From Pseudomonas poae (lineage in GTDB: Bacteria > Pseudomonadota > Gammaproteobacteria > Pseudomonadales > Pseudomonadaceae), in the NCBI GenBank assembly GCA_028869255.1, contig CP110972.1, positions 2,237,001 through 2,301,000 of the forward strand: 64,000 nucleotides of DNA. The letters are read 5' to 3'. A program made the position numbers and the translations under genes. Each line of letters begins with the position of its first letter. The stretch's first letter is position 1. This document shows, piece after piece, positions 28,595 to 38,449 of this stretch. The notes under the pieces were generated by a model, which worked only from the letters and a program-made list of their open reading frames with translations, searched no databases and was not told where the DNA came from.

Positions 28595-30220
28595 TCAGTG
28601 GGTGGCCGGGGTCAGCGTGGTGTGGGCGTGAGGTTCATCGACGGCTTCGCTTTCATCCGCTTCATGCTCCAGGCGTACCTGGTGAGCCGGCACACCGGTG
28701 GCAGCGCCCCAGTAGTAAATGCCGAGGGCGCAGAGTGCGACGACCAAGGTGTCGAACGGATGGCTGAGCACGCCGAGGCCCCCAAAACTGCCGAGTTTGG
28801 ACAGCAGGATAGTCACCGCGTAAAAACCAATCAGCCAGGCCGACGAGCGTACTTGTTGCTTGAGGTTCAGGTGCGCGGTCGGCACCCAGCGGGCGCACAG
28901 CAGGTACACCACAAACATCAGGATCTGCAGGCCGAGCAGCCAGGACACGGTGCTCCAGCCGGACCAGTACACGATCAGCGCCGCGATGATGAACGACAGC
29001 GGTCCGAGCACCGCCATGCCCTTGACGCGGAACGGGCGGGCCATGTCCGGTGCATTGCGGCGCAAGGCGGCGACGGTCACCGGGGCCACGGCGTAGCTGA
29101 GGATCAGCGCGGCGGACACCACATTGATCAGCGCTTCCCAGGACGGGAACGGCAGGGTCCAGAACACCGACAGGCCGAAGGTCAGCCACAGCGCCGGGCG
29201 CGGGATGCCGGATTTCTCATCGATACGCGTGAAAATCTTGAAGAACGTGCCGGTCTGCGCCCAGCCGTACACCACACGCGGCGTGGCGTTCATATAGATA
29301 TTGCCGCAGCCGCTGGGCGAGATCACCGCGTCGGCCACCACCAGGTAAGCCAGCCACCCCACGCCCAACGCCAGGGCGATATCGCGATAAGGCAACGCGA
29401 GTTCCTTGCTGATGCCGGCCCAGCCATTGGCGAGCATTTCAGTCGGCACACCACCCAGGAATGCCGTTTGCAGCAGCACGTAAATGGCGGTCGACAGCAG
29501 CACCGACAGGATCAGCGCGATGGGAATTGTGCGTTGCGGGTTCTTCACTTCGCTGGCCACCGAGATGATCGGCGTCAGCCCCAGGTAGGCAAAAATCACC
29601 CCGCCAGCCGACACCGCCATCTCGATGCCCGACAGGCCAAACGGCGCAAACCCGTGCATCTGGAAGTTCGCCGGTTTGAAGAAGGTGAACAGCACACCGA
29701 TCACCAGCAGCGGCACGATGAACTTGAAGACACTCACCAGATTATTGGCGATGGCGAAGGTTTTCACACTGCGGTAATTGAGCACGAAAAACAGGCACAG
29801 CAGCGCCAGTTGCACCAGCCAGCCGAGGGTGGTCGGGTCGCTGGAACCGGCCTTGGTCAGCTCGGGAAACCAGGCTGCGGCGTATTGGCGCGAGGCGACC
29901 ACTTCAATGGCCACCAGGCTGGAGAATGCAATCAGCGTGATAAACCCCATCAGGTAACCCAGCAACGGCCCGTGGGAGTACACCGGGTAACGCACCACGC
30001 CGCCGGCGCGGGGCAGGGCGGCGCCGAGTTCGCAGTACACGATACCCAGCAGCAGCACCGCAAAACCGCCGAGCAACCAGGAGAAAATCCCCGCCGGGCC
30101 GGCGATCGCAGACACGTGGCTGGCCGCAAACAACCAACCCGAACCGAAGATGGCGCCCAGCCCGATAAAGGTCAGGTCCATCAGTGAAAGTTGTTTCTTG
30201 AACTTGCCTTGAGCAGACAT
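28595..30220 (-). CDS. APC-family amino-acid permease, probable hydroxyproline transporter
   Basis: Inner-membrane permease of 541 aa with about 12-14 spans. The N-terminal LSLMDLTFIGLGAIFGSGWL is the APC superfamily entrance. It is the first gene of the hydroxyproline operon and 12 bases before the epimerase gene, so hydroxyproline (or proline) import is the natural inference. Hydrophilic tail rich in Glu, Asp and His (residues ~510-541). Start ATG 30218-30220. Confidence 0.88.
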   Translation of the reverse strand: MSAQGKFKKQLSLMDLTFIGLGAIFGSGWLFAASHVSAIAGPAGIFSWLLGGFAVLLLGIVYCELGAALPRAGGVVRYPVYSHGPLLGYLMGFITLIAFSSLVAIEVVASRQYAAAWFPELTKAGSSDPTTLGWLVQLALLCLFFVLNYRSVKTFAIANNLVSVFKFIVPLLVIGVLFTFFKPANFQMHGFAPFGLSGIEMAVSAGGVIFAYLGLTPIISVASEVKNPQRTIPIALILSVLLSTAIYVLLQTAFLGGVPTEMLANGWAGISKELALPYRDIALALGVGWLAYLVVADAVISPSGCGNIYMNATPRVVYGWAQTGTFFKIFTRIDEKSGIPRPALWLTFGLSVFWTLPFPSWEALINVVSAALILSYAVAPVTVAALRRNAPDMARPFRVKGMAVLGPLSFIIAALIVYWSGWSTVSWLLGLQILMFVVYLLCARWVPTAHLNLKQQVRSSAWLIGFYAVTILLSKLGSFGGLGVLSHPFDTLVVALCALGIYYWGAATGVPAHQVRLEHEADESEAVDEPHAHTTLTPATH

Positions 30221-30405
30221 GGCGGCGCCTTCTTGTGAGTTATTGGATAGGCATGCAGTGGCCATATCCTGAACTCGTCAAAGCTCGGGCGATTGATGTT
30301 TTGCGCATGCGAGGATGACGAATTCGGCACAGTTTCCACGCTCGACAGTGCCTGCGACATAGCGCAATCTGCTCGCCATCAAGGCGTATATGGGCGGTGA
30401 ATATC

Positions 30406-31179
30406 ATGGTGCAGAGCGCGTTTGCGGCCCTTGTTCAGGGGAGTCGCCCACACAGCATCGAGCAGCTGTTGGCGGGTATGGCGCAGGTGTTGCCGATGCT
30501 CGACGTGATCCCCAACGCCACAATTTTCATCAAGGATGTCGACGCCCGTTACGTGCTCGCCAACCACACGCTGGTGCAACGCTGTGGCCTCAAGCAGCTG
30601 CAGCCGCTGCTGGGCAAGACCAGCGCCGAAGTGTTCCCGGCGCAACTGGGGCCGGGTTACACCGAGCAGGACCGGCGTGTGCTGGAGCAGGGCTTTGTGC
30701 TGGAAGATCAGCTTGAGCTGCACCTTTACGGCACCCGTGAACCGGGCTGGTGCCTGACGCACAAATGGCCGCTGTATAACCATGCCGGCGAGATCATCGG
30801 CCTGGCGGGGATCTCCGTCGACCTGCAATCAGCCAGCGAAACCCACCCGGCGTACCAGCGCCTGGCGGCGGTGGATGAGTACATCCGTACGCACTTCAAC
30901 CGCCGCGTCACCCTCGGTGAACTGACCCGCATCGCCGGTGTTTCCGTGGCGCAGTTGGAGCGCTACTGCAAACGGGTATTCCACCTCACACCCCGGCAGA
31001 TGATCCAGAAAGTGCGGCTGGAGCATGCGCACCGACTGTTGCATACCGACTTGCCGATCACCGACGTTGCGCTGCAATGCGGGTACACCGACCACAGCGC
31101 GTTTACCCGCCAGTTCAAGGCGTTGACCGGGTTTACGCCGAGGCAGTACCGGCAGGCCACGGGGGGCTCAAACGAGTAA
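30406..31179 (+). CDS. PAS-AraC regulator, probable activator of the hydroxyproline operon
   Basis: 257 aa. The N-terminal PAS-like domain (~25-140: PNATIFIKDVDARYVLANHT, HKWPLYNHAGEIIGLAGIS) should bind the inducer or a cofactor. The C-terminal AraC DNA-binding domain (~155-255) reads VTLGELTRIAGVSVAQLERY and ITDVALQCGYTDHSAFTRQF. It is transcribed away from the permease gene across ~185 bases, the position of the AraC-type hydroxyproline regulator in other pseudomonads. A GTG at 30397 is an alternative start. Confidence 0.87.
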   Translation: MVQSAFAALVQGSRPHSIEQLLAGMAQVLPMLDVIPNATIFIKDVDARYVLANHTLVQRCGLKQLQPLLGKTSAEVFPAQLGPGYTEQDRRVLEQGFVLEDQLELHLYGTREPGWCLTHKWPLYNHAGEIIGLAGISVDLQSASETHPAYQRLAAVDEYIRTHFNRRVTLGELTRIAGVSVAQLERYCKRVFHLTPRQMIQKVRLEHAHRLLHTDLPITDVALQCGYTDHSAFTRQFKALTGFTPRQYRQATGGSNE

Positions 31180-31188
31180 CGGCACCGG

Positions 31189-31512
31189 TTAATCTTTGGT
31201 GAGTTGCTTCTTGCGCCCACCACACTTTACAAAGCTTGAGTCGTAAGCCCGGCGGCAGTAAGCGCTGTCCACCGTCGGCTCCATCGGCGGAGGCGGGCAC
31301 ATCGGCTGGCCCTGTGTGTCGCGAGGGTTGTTTTGCAGGCAGCTTTGGTAAGTGTGCATTTGCGCGTCGTAAATCAGCTTTTGCCCCTGGACGCTGTCTG
31401 CGGCTTTTTTCACGCATTCAGCGACGCGTTGATCGAGGTCCTTGATGCATTGCCGGCCTTGGGCTGTGTCGGGTTGGATGTAGCTGGAAGAGTTGCGCGT
31501 GTGCGTCTGGTA
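31189..31512 (-). pseudogene. Small Cys-rich protein gene, 5' end missing
   Basis: The open frame codes for a hydrophilic protein with six spaced cysteines: QCIKDLDQRVAECVKKA, then HTYQSCLQ, MCPPPP, YCRRAYD, KCGGRKKQ. It stays open upstream to 31512 (SSSYIQPDTAQGRQC), then meets a stop, with no start codon except an internal GTG at 31413. The part before SSSYIQP looks like the residue after a signal peptide or lipobox, so the natural N-terminus seems to have been lost at about 31510, exactly where the plus-strand NTPase-like gene begins. Function unknown; a periplasmic protein is likely. Confidence 0.5.
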
Positions 31513-33394
31513 TCAGATTGTTAAATCGCTGCAGCCTGTAGACCCCACAAAGTTGAAGTATGGCCATGATCAGACCGTGACCTTGCCAGAGTTTGTACAG
31601 GACGAAGTTTTTGACGAGATATTTAACTCAAACCAATTGCTGTCGATGGATGTGAGTACGCTCTTTGTCGGAGGTGTTCGGAAAAAGCCCGTGAACAGTG
31701 ATTCCATCCTGGAACTGACCTCTTACCGGGAGCGCGCTTTACGCCTGACCTGGCAGCGAGAAAACGTTCGACTGGAAATAGGCGCGCTGAACGATAAGTG
31801 CCGACTCATCAAACGAATGCCATTCAGGGTGGCCGCAAAGAATGAATTCGGCGAAGTGATTGGTCGCAGGCTCAAAAGCATAAGTGCCGTGACCTATCTG
31901 ATGCGCGCGGGGTATTTCGATACGGATTACAACGATTACCTTGGCTTCTTCTACGAGGGCTCGCTCACGCAGGGTGACAAGAACCTGATCCTTGCTCTGC
32001 GGCAGGGTGAGATGCCCGAGGTTAGTACCCTCGTCAATAATCCGGGGTTAGTGCTCGGTAAACTGGACCATGAATTACTTGAAGGTGGCCGCGGCCTGAT
32101 CGCAGGTTTGGTTGATTATATGTGCAGCCAATACATCGACCCGGATGCAGATTCGATAGAGGGACAGACTGACGATCCTTTCGCGGGTGCGCTTGATGCG
32201 ACACTCAAAATGGCCAGGCTCTCTATGGACCGTTTGGCTGAGGTAATTGACTCCCTTCTGCCGGGCCCGAACACACGGGTGTTGATTCAGGCGATCCACC
32301 GCACCGATCCCCTGCTTTTGATTGATCTGTTCACTTTTTCAACGCGTTTTCAGGCTAGTGGGCCCCGACAGGCATTCGTATGCGCAGTTTTCAGCAGCTT
32401 GACACCGGAACAGGTCCAGGCCCTGAGTGACGCCGGGATTCTGGATAGCCTTGCTGGGTTGGAGGATGTCACCCAGGTGATGCCGCTACTCGCCCATGGC
32501 AACGATACATGGGAGTGGCTACGCAACAATCCCGTGCACTTTTATAACCTCAGTGATACGACGCCAGCCGATGACCTCAAGCAGCTGCTGAGTTGGGGCT
32601 GTGTTGCGCCCCGACTCGAGATGCTGCGCCTGATCTGTTTTAGTTCTGACGCAGACGGCGAGGGTGATGGTCCGGTTACCTTTCGTCGGCTACAGGCGTT
32701 GCAACTGGACGGTATAGACAGTTTGCTATCGCTGGATCCGAATGAGTTTGTTGGGCAATTACTCAGCCAGGAGGGGATGTTGGACGAATCCTCAGAGTCC
32801 TTGAGCGCTTTGTTGGCCGCTGTCGGTGGCAAGTCGAATTGGGTTGCGCCATTGCTCGAACGTACAAGCTGCCAATTGAGGTCACTTGAAAGCGTGCCTA
32901 CTCAAACCTGGGAACTGTTGCTCAATGTCGATCGAATCAGTAACAGGGCTGATGCTGTTTGGACCTACTTTTTGCAGCCAACAGTTGCAAATAGTGAGGA
33001 TGATTATTTTATCGAGAACGATGGGGTTGAACGGTTTAATTTCGACAAGACGATATTGGCTGGGTTTATTGAGCGGCACGTAGACGTTTTGAAGCCCACG
33101 TTGTGGGAGCGCCATCCCGACCGGCATCGCGAACTTCAACAATACTTGCTTCGCACGGAGGTGTTCACGAATGCCACCCTCGCAAAGTTGTTGTCGACGA
33201 CAGACCTGAAATCAATGGACGTTTTGAGTACGGTACCGGCGGTGCGTTGGGAGATGCTTGTAACCTCAAAATTCCTGCCGTACTCGGTCGAGATTCTTAA
33301 AATCATCCAGAACAGTGCGCGTCAGCATGAGGCTGCATACCTCGCACGACATGGCCGTGTGCAAGTGTCACTTGAGGCCAGGCGCAGTGAGTAA
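31493..33394 (+). pseudogene. YobI-like P-loop NTPase, C-terminal part only
   Basis: About 630 codons of a helical protein in moderately low-GC DNA. The segment near residues 133-170 (AGYFDTDYNDYLGFFYEGSL, DKNLILALRQGE) resembles the conserved middle region of large YobI-type P-loop NTPases of about 1,200 aa. No Walker A or Walker B is present in the remaining frame. The first possible codon is a TTG without ribosome site, and the sequence starts in mid-domain (TLPEFVQDEVFDEIF), so the N-terminal ATPase part seems deleted at about 31510. Family assignment is from memory of motif pattern and is moderate. A nuclease-like gene follows 57 bases later. Confidence 0.5.
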
Positions 33395-33451
33395 ATGGAT
33401 TCAATATAGTGCGTAACCCGTCAACTTCTTGGATGTGAATGGAGCAGGGCT

Positions 33452-34021
33452 TTGAAACATGTAATGAAGCAGGTCATCAAGCAGGCCGCCGCAAACCTGA
33501 GCGCGAGCCTGGATGTGTTTTATCCGGCCCACGGACGCAATGGCTTCAATGAACGCAACCTGAGCTATCAACTGGCAAAGGTGTTCGAAACGCGAAAGGG
33601 CGCACACGCGTTTATGGAAGTACCCTTTCAGAATTCAAATACCAAGCGCTTTTCGTACCGTATAGATTGCATGCTGGTTGACCCTAAAATAGTCGCCTTC
33701 GTCGAATGCAAGCGCCTGTACAGCCCGGAAAAGGCCGACCAGCTCAGCAAGGATTTCGAGCGAATGAACGCGGCGAACCTAACGCCTATAGTGAAGAAGT
33801 TAGAAGCGTTTCAGCGTACCAAGCGCAAGGTCTACCGCGTCATGCTCACCGAAACGTGGCAAAAACAGACCGTGGACTGGTGGGTGGCGCGAGATAACAG
33901 CAGAAGCTGGGACAACACCTGGCTCCCCGAAGATCGCGGGTTTGTCGAGGTCAAGGCGTGGGAAGGAAGCAACACGCTGTATTGGCTATACGCCTTCGAA
34001 CAAATAGAACCAGGAGTGTGA
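33452..34021 (+). CDS. PD-(D/E)XK nuclease-like protein
   Basis: 189 aa, no signal peptide. The core FSYRIDCMLVDPKIVAFVEC continues with KRLY, i.e. Asp, then Glu-x-Lys on adjacent strands (D...ECK), with an upstream Glu in MEVPFQ. This is the layout of the PD-(D/E)XK restriction-endonuclease fold. Start TTG 33452 has GGAG 7 bases upstream. It follows the YobI-like gene on the same strand, with similar base composition, so both probably came in together. A role in defence or DNA repair is possible; nothing here proves it. Confidence 0.6.
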   Translation: MKHVMKQVIKQAAANLSASLDVFYPAHGRNGFNERNLSYQLAKVFETRKGAHAFMEVPFQNSNTKRFSYRIDCMLVDPKIVAFVECKRLYSPEKADQLSKDFERMNAANLTPIVKKLEAFQRTKRKVYRVMLTETWQKQTVDWWVARDNSRSWDNTWLPEDRGFVEVKAWEGSNTLYWLYAFEQIEPGV

Positions 34022-34136
34022 ACAATCCGCCGCAATCGCGGATTCGATGCAACGATTAGCAGCCTGACGCCTCATATGAGTACAACCGGTTAAAACCACC
34101 GCGTTGTGCTCCTTCTCCACGACAGGTACCACGCTT

Positions 34137-36200
34137 ATGACCGCGGCTGAAAACAACCATGTGAACTGGCTGGTAGAGCAATCGATGCTGCATGCGGCAC
34201 GCCAGCGCGCCAAGCTCTATTCGGGGCAGGGCCGGTTGTGGCAACAGCCTTACGCGCAGACCCGGCCGCGGGATGCTTCGGCGTTGTCGTCGGTGTGGTT
34301 TACCGCCTATCCGGCGTCGATTGTGACCCGCGAGGGCGGCACGGTGCTGGAGGCGCTGGGGGATGAAAGCCTGTGGCATGCGCTGTCGAAGATCGGCATT
34401 CAGGGCATCCATAACGGCCCGCTGAAAAAGTCCGGCGGCCTGAGCGGCACCGAGCACACGCCGACCATCGACGGCAATTTTGACCGCATCAGTTTCGAGA
34501 TCGACCCGCAACTGGGCACTGAAGCGCAGTTGCAGGCGTTGACGCGCATGGCAGCGGCGCACAACGCGGTGATCATTGACGACGTGATCCCGTCCCATAC
34601 CGGCAAGGGCGCGGATTTTCGTTTGGCCGAGATGGCCTATGAGGACTATCCCGGCCTGTATCACATGGTCGAAATCCGTGAGGAAGACTGGTCGCTGCTG
34701 CCCGAGGTGGCCGAGGGGCGCGATGCGCAGAACCTCAGCCCGCCGCAGGTGGACGCGCTGCGTGACAAGCACTACATCGTCGGTCAGCTGCAGCGGGTGA
34801 TTTTCTTTGAGCCCGGGGTCAAGGAAACCGACTGGAGTGCCACCAACGTGGTGTTGGGCGTGGATGGCAAGCCGCGTCGCTGGGTGTACCTGCATTATTT
34901 CAAGGAAGGTCAGCCATCGTTGAACTGGCTGGACCCGACCTTTGCCGCGCAGCAGATGATCATCGGTGACGCCCTGCATGCCATTGACGTGATGGGCGCA
35001 AAAATCCTGCGCCTGGACGCCAATGGTTTTCTCGGGGTGGAGCGCAAGCTCGACGGCACGGCCTGGTCGGAAAGCCATCCGCTGTCGATCACCGGTAACC
35101 AGTTGCTCGGCGGGGCGATTCGCAAGGCCGGCGGGTTCAGTTTTCAGGAATTGAACCTCACCGTGGATGACATTGCATCGATGTCGCATGGCGGCGCCGA
35201 CCTGTCCTATGACTTCATCACCCGCCCGGCGTACCAGCATGCGCTGCTGATGGGCGATGCCGAATTCCTGCGCCTGATGCTGCGCGAAATGCACCGCCAG
35301 GGCATCGACCCCGGCTCGCTGATCCATGCCTTGCAAAACCACGATGAGCTGACGCTGGAACTGGTGCATTTCTGGACGTTGCACGCCCATGACACCTTCC
35401 TTTACCAAGGCCAGACCTTCCCCGGCAATATCCTGCGCGAGCACATCCGCGAGCAGATGTATGAGCGCCTGGCGGGCGAACATGCGCCGTACAACCTCAA
35501 GTTCGTGACCAATGGCGTGTCCTGCACCACCGCCAGCATCATCACGGCGGCGCTGGGTATTCGTGACCTGGATGCGATTACCCCGGCCGATATCCAGCAG
35601 ATTCGCCAGATTCATTTGCTGCTGGTGATGTACAACGCCATGCAACCAGGGGTATTCGCCTTGTCGGGTTGGGACTTGGTGGGTGCGCTGCCATTGGCCG
35701 CCGAAGAGGTGGAGCACCTGATGCAGGATGGCGATACGCGCTGGATTCATCGCGGCGCGTATGACCTGGTGGACCTGAACCCGGATGCAGAGCTGTCTGC
35801 CGGGCAAATGCCGCGTTCCAAAAGCCTGTACGGCAGCTTGAACAGCCAGTTGCAGGACCCGGAGTCATTCGCCTCGCAACTGCAGAAAATCCTTGGGGTA
35901 CGCCGCGCCTATGACATTGCCGCCAGCCGCCAGATCCAGGTGCCGGAGGTAGAGAACTCGGCCCTGTTGATCATGGTTCACGAATTGCCGGCCGGCAAAG
36001 GTACGCAAATCACCGCGCTCAACTTTGGTGCCACGCCCATCACCGAAACCCTGCACCTGCCGGACATCGCGGCGGGGATGGTGGTGGACATCATCAACGA
36101 ACGGGTGGAAGGCGATCTGACCGCCGAGGGCGAGTTCACTATTACGCTGGATGCGTATGAGGGGCTGGCGTTGCGTGTGATCAGCAACTCACCGATCTGA
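34137..36200 (+). CDS. treS: Trehalose synthase (maltose alpha-D-glucosyltransferase)
   Basis: GH13 enzyme of 687 aa that isomerises maltose to trehalose in the cytoplasm, and the length matches Pseudomonas TreS. The GH13 sites are present: [11 protein letters not shown] (region I), [11 protein letters not shown] with the nucleophile Asp (region II), FSFQELNL with the acid/base Glu (region III), and [10 protein letters not shown] (region IV). The C-terminal beta-domain follows at ~600-687. The start is ATG 34137 with an AGGT ahead. It is not fused to a maltokinase and has no glg/tre partner directly beside it, though glgA lies elsewhere in the window. Confidence 0.9.
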   Translation: MTAAENNHVNWLVEQSMLHAARQRAKLYSGQGRLWQQPYAQTRPRDASALSSVWFTAYPASIVTREGGTVLEALGDESLWHALSKIGIQGIHNGPLKKSGGLSGTEHTPTIDGNFDRISFEIDPQLGTEAQLQALTRMAAAHNAVIIDDVIPSHTGKGADFRLAEMAYEDYPGLYHMVEIREEDWSLLPEVAEGRDAQNLSPPQVDALRDKHYIVGQLQRVIFFEPGVKETDWSATNVVLGVDGKPRRWVYLHYFKEGQPSLNWLDPTFAAQQMIIGDALHAIDVMGAKILRLDANGFLGVERKLDGTAWSESHPLSITGNQLLGGAIRKAGGFSFQELNLTVDDIASMSHGGADLSYDFITRPAYQHALLMGDAEFLRLMLREMHRQGIDPGSLIHALQNHDELTLELVHFWTLHAHDTFLYQGQTFPGNILREHIREQMYERLAGEHAPYNLKFVTNGVSCTTASIITAALGIRDLDAITPADIQQIRQIHLLLVMYNAMQPGVFALSGWDLVGALPLAAEEVEHLMQDGDTRWIHRGAYDLVDLNPDAELSAGQMPRSKSLYGSLNSQLQDPESFASQLQKILGVRRAYDIAASRQIQVPEVENSALLIMVHELPAGKGTQITALNFGATPITETLHLPDIAAGMVVDIINERVEGDLTAEGEFTITLDAYEGLALRVISNSPI

Positions 36201-36218
36201 CCCCCGGTAGCGGTGTTT

Positions 36219-36914
36219 TCAGGGAGGGGTGGGCTTTTCAGCCAACTGAAACCGATACCCCACCCCATACAGTGACTCAATCGGCGTTTCCCCTGGGCAC
36301 ACCTGTTCCAGCTTGCGCCGCAGGTTGCGGATATGGCTGTCCACCGTGCGATCGGTCACCACGCGGTGATCGGAGTAGAGGTGATCCAGCAACTGGTCGC
36401 GGGAGAATACGCGGCCGGCGGCGCGGGCGAAGGTGTTGAGCAGGCGCAGTTCAAGCGGCGTGAGGTCGAGCGCGATGCCGTCCAGCGAGACCTGGTAGTG
36501 CGCCTCGTCGATCAGCAGGCGTGACGCGCTGGTGCCCAGCAACTGCGGGCCGCGGCGCAGGATGGCCTTGACCCGCGCCACCACTTCGCGGGGGCTGAAG
36601 GGCTTGCAGATGTAATCGTCGGCGCCCAGTTCCAGGCCGAGCAGGCGGTCCACTTCTTCGACACGGGCGGTGATCATGATAATCGGCACCGCGCTGAAAC
36701 CGCGCAGGTCCCGGCACAGCTGCATGCCGTCACGGCCGGGCAGCATCAAATCGAGCAGGATCAATTTAGGCGGGTGGGCGCGCACGGCGGGCACCACCTG
36801 CAAGCCATTGTCCAGGCACACCGTCGCGTAGCCGGCTGCTGCCAGGTAATCGCGCATCAGTGCGGCGAGCTTGGGTTCGTCTTCAACGATCAGGATCGGC
36901 TGTTCATCGTGCAT
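36219..36914 (-). CDS. BaeR/OmpR-type response regulator
   Basis: 231 aa. The receiver domain has acidic residues in VEDEP, the phospho-acceptor Asp in [13 protein letters not shown] and Lys in ICKPF. The winged-helix output domain ends [10 protein letters not shown]. Paired with the histidine kinase gene 3 bases upstream in the same transcript, and divergent from the RND pump operon, which it probably activates in response to envelope stress. BaeR is the closest named relative by arrangement. Confidence 0.93.
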   Translation of the reverse strand: MHDEQPILIVEDEPKLAALMRDYLAAAGYATVCLDNGLQVVPAVRAHPPKLILLDLMLPGRDGMQLCRDLRGFSAVPIIMITARVEEVDRLLGLELGADDYICKPFSPREVVARVKAILRRGPQLLGTSASRLLIDEAHYQVSLDGIALDLTPLELRLLNTFARAAGRVFSRDQLLDHLYSDHRVVTDRTVDSHIRNLRRKLEQVCPGETPIESLYGVGYRFQLAEKPTPP

Positions 36915-36917
36915 GGT

Positions 36918-38303
36918 TCACAGGCTCCGGGGCAGGCGCAGGGTCAGCCACAAACCGCCGTAGGGCGAGTGATCGGCAACCAGGCTGCCATCGTGGGCAT
37001 TGGCGATGCTACGGCAGATTGCCAGGCCCAGGCCCGCGCCACCATGCTCGCGGTTGCGCGATGCCTCGCCACGGTAGAAGCGCTCGAACACGCGTGGCAA
37101 CTGCTTCGCCGACACGCCTGGCCCGGAGTCAAGAAAGTCGACACGCACCGTGTCGCGGTCCACGCCGACGCTGATGCGCAACGTGCCGTTGACGTCGGTG
37201 TAGCGCACGGCATTTTCCAGCAGGTTGCTAAACAATTGCTGCAAGCGCCCGGCATCCGCCAGCAGCTCGACGGACTGGCGCGGCAGCTCCAGGTCGATCT
37301 GCAACTGGCGGGCGTTAAAGCGTTCCTGGTACATCGCCAGGCTGTTTTGCAGCAGCTCGTTCAGCACGCACGGGGCCTTGCGGTAGGTCAGGGCGCCGAT
37401 ATCCGCCAAGGACAACTCATACAGATCATCCACCAGCTTGCTGAGCATGCCGACTTCGCCGAGCAGCGATTTCAGGGTGCTTGGGTTCAGGCTGCGCACA
37501 CCGTCCTCAATCGCCTCCAGCTCGCCGCGCAGCACCGACAGCGGGGTGCGCAGTTCGTGGGAGACATCGGCCATGAACTCACGGCGCATGGTCTCGTTAC
37601 GTTCCAGGGTGTAGGCCAACTGGTTGAAGTCGCGGGCCAGTTGGCCCACTTCGTCGTGGGAGGCTACGGCCACGCGACTGCTGTAGTCGCCGCTGGCCAA
37701 GCGATGGGTGGCGGCGGCCACGCGCTTGACCGGTTCCAGCAGCGTACGGGCGATCCACCAGGCAACCAGCATCGCCAGCAGCAACGAGAACACGCCCATC
37801 ACCAGGCTTGCGCGCAGTTGGTATTGCTGGAAGCGTTCGCCACCGGCCTCGGTCACGCTCTGGAACGGGGTCACTGCCAGCCAGCCCACGGTTTCACCCG
37901 CGACCACAATGGCGCTCACCAGCGCGTCCTCACCAATCGCCGGGTAGCCGGTGACGCGTTTCTTGTCCTTGTCGAGCAGGGCGATGCGAAACAGCGCGCC
38001 CGTCAAGTCCGAAGCCAACGGTGTGCGCAGATCATGCGTGACGCGCTCTTCGCCGGGGTCTGGCCGCATGATGTCGAACCAGCGATCCGGGTGGTTGCGC
38101 ATGAAGTCCCAATTGCCTTCGCGTGCATAGGCGCTGGCCAGGCGCGGCACCACCGTGGCCATGCGCTCCAGCGCCTGCTCATTGATATAGCCGAGAAACC
38201 CGCGGCCAAAACTCCAACCGGTGGCCAGGCCCATGCAAAGGATGACCAGCAGCACACCGGCCGATACGGCGACAAACAGTTTGGTGGAGATACTCAGCTT
38301 CAT
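36918..38303 (-). CDS. BaeS-type sensor histidine kinase
   Basis: Membrane sensor kinase of 461 aa. TM1 at ~8-30, a periplasmic sensor of ~130 residues, TM2 at ~160-180, HAMP, HisKA with phospho-acceptor His in VSHELRTPLS, and HATPase_c with the N box LLENAVRYT and G boxes DSGPGVS and GAGLGLAI. Start ATG 38301-38303 (MKLSISTKLF). Acts with the response regulator at 36219. The pump genes start 147 bases away on the other strand. Confidence 0.93.
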   Translation of the reverse strand: MKLSISTKLFVAVSAGVLLVILCMGLATGWSFGRGFLGYINEQALERMATVVPRLASAYAREGNWDFMRNHPDRWFDIMRPDPGEERVTHDLRTPLASDLTGALFRIALLDKDKKRVTGYPAIGEDALVSAIVVAGETVGWLAVTPFQSVTEAGGERFQQYQLRASLVMGVFSLLLAMLVAWWIARTLLEPVKRVAAATHRLASGDYSSRVAVASHDEVGQLARDFNQLAYTLERNETMRREFMADVSHELRTPLSVLRGELEAIEDGVRSLNPSTLKSLLGEVGMLSKLVDDLYELSLADIGALTYRKAPCVLNELLQNSLAMYQERFNARQLQIDLELPRQSVELLADAGRLQQLFSNLLENAVRYTDVNGTLRISVGVDRDTVRVDFLDSGPGVSAKQLPRVFERFYRGEASRNREHGGAGLGLAICRSIANAHDGSLVADHSPYGGLWLTLRLPRSL

Positions 38304-38449
38304 GAACAGGCGCCGTAAAAAGTAGTCCCGCCCATTTAGGCCCCCGGGGACTAAAGATTCAAGCCAGGCGGGCAATCTTCAATTTTCCTGCACATTTGCC
38401 TCGCAGCATGACGGTAAGGCTTGCACCACCCCGTCTTGCAGAGGCAACT

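Noticed and set aside
28313..30187. 624-codon plus-strand frame
   Set aside because: Antisense to the APC permease and epimerase; the composition (His, Gln, Arg, Gly rich) is typical of a shadow frame in GC-rich DNA.
34056..35807. 583-codon minus-strand frame
   Set aside because: Antisense to treS, whose GH13 motifs prove the coding strand.
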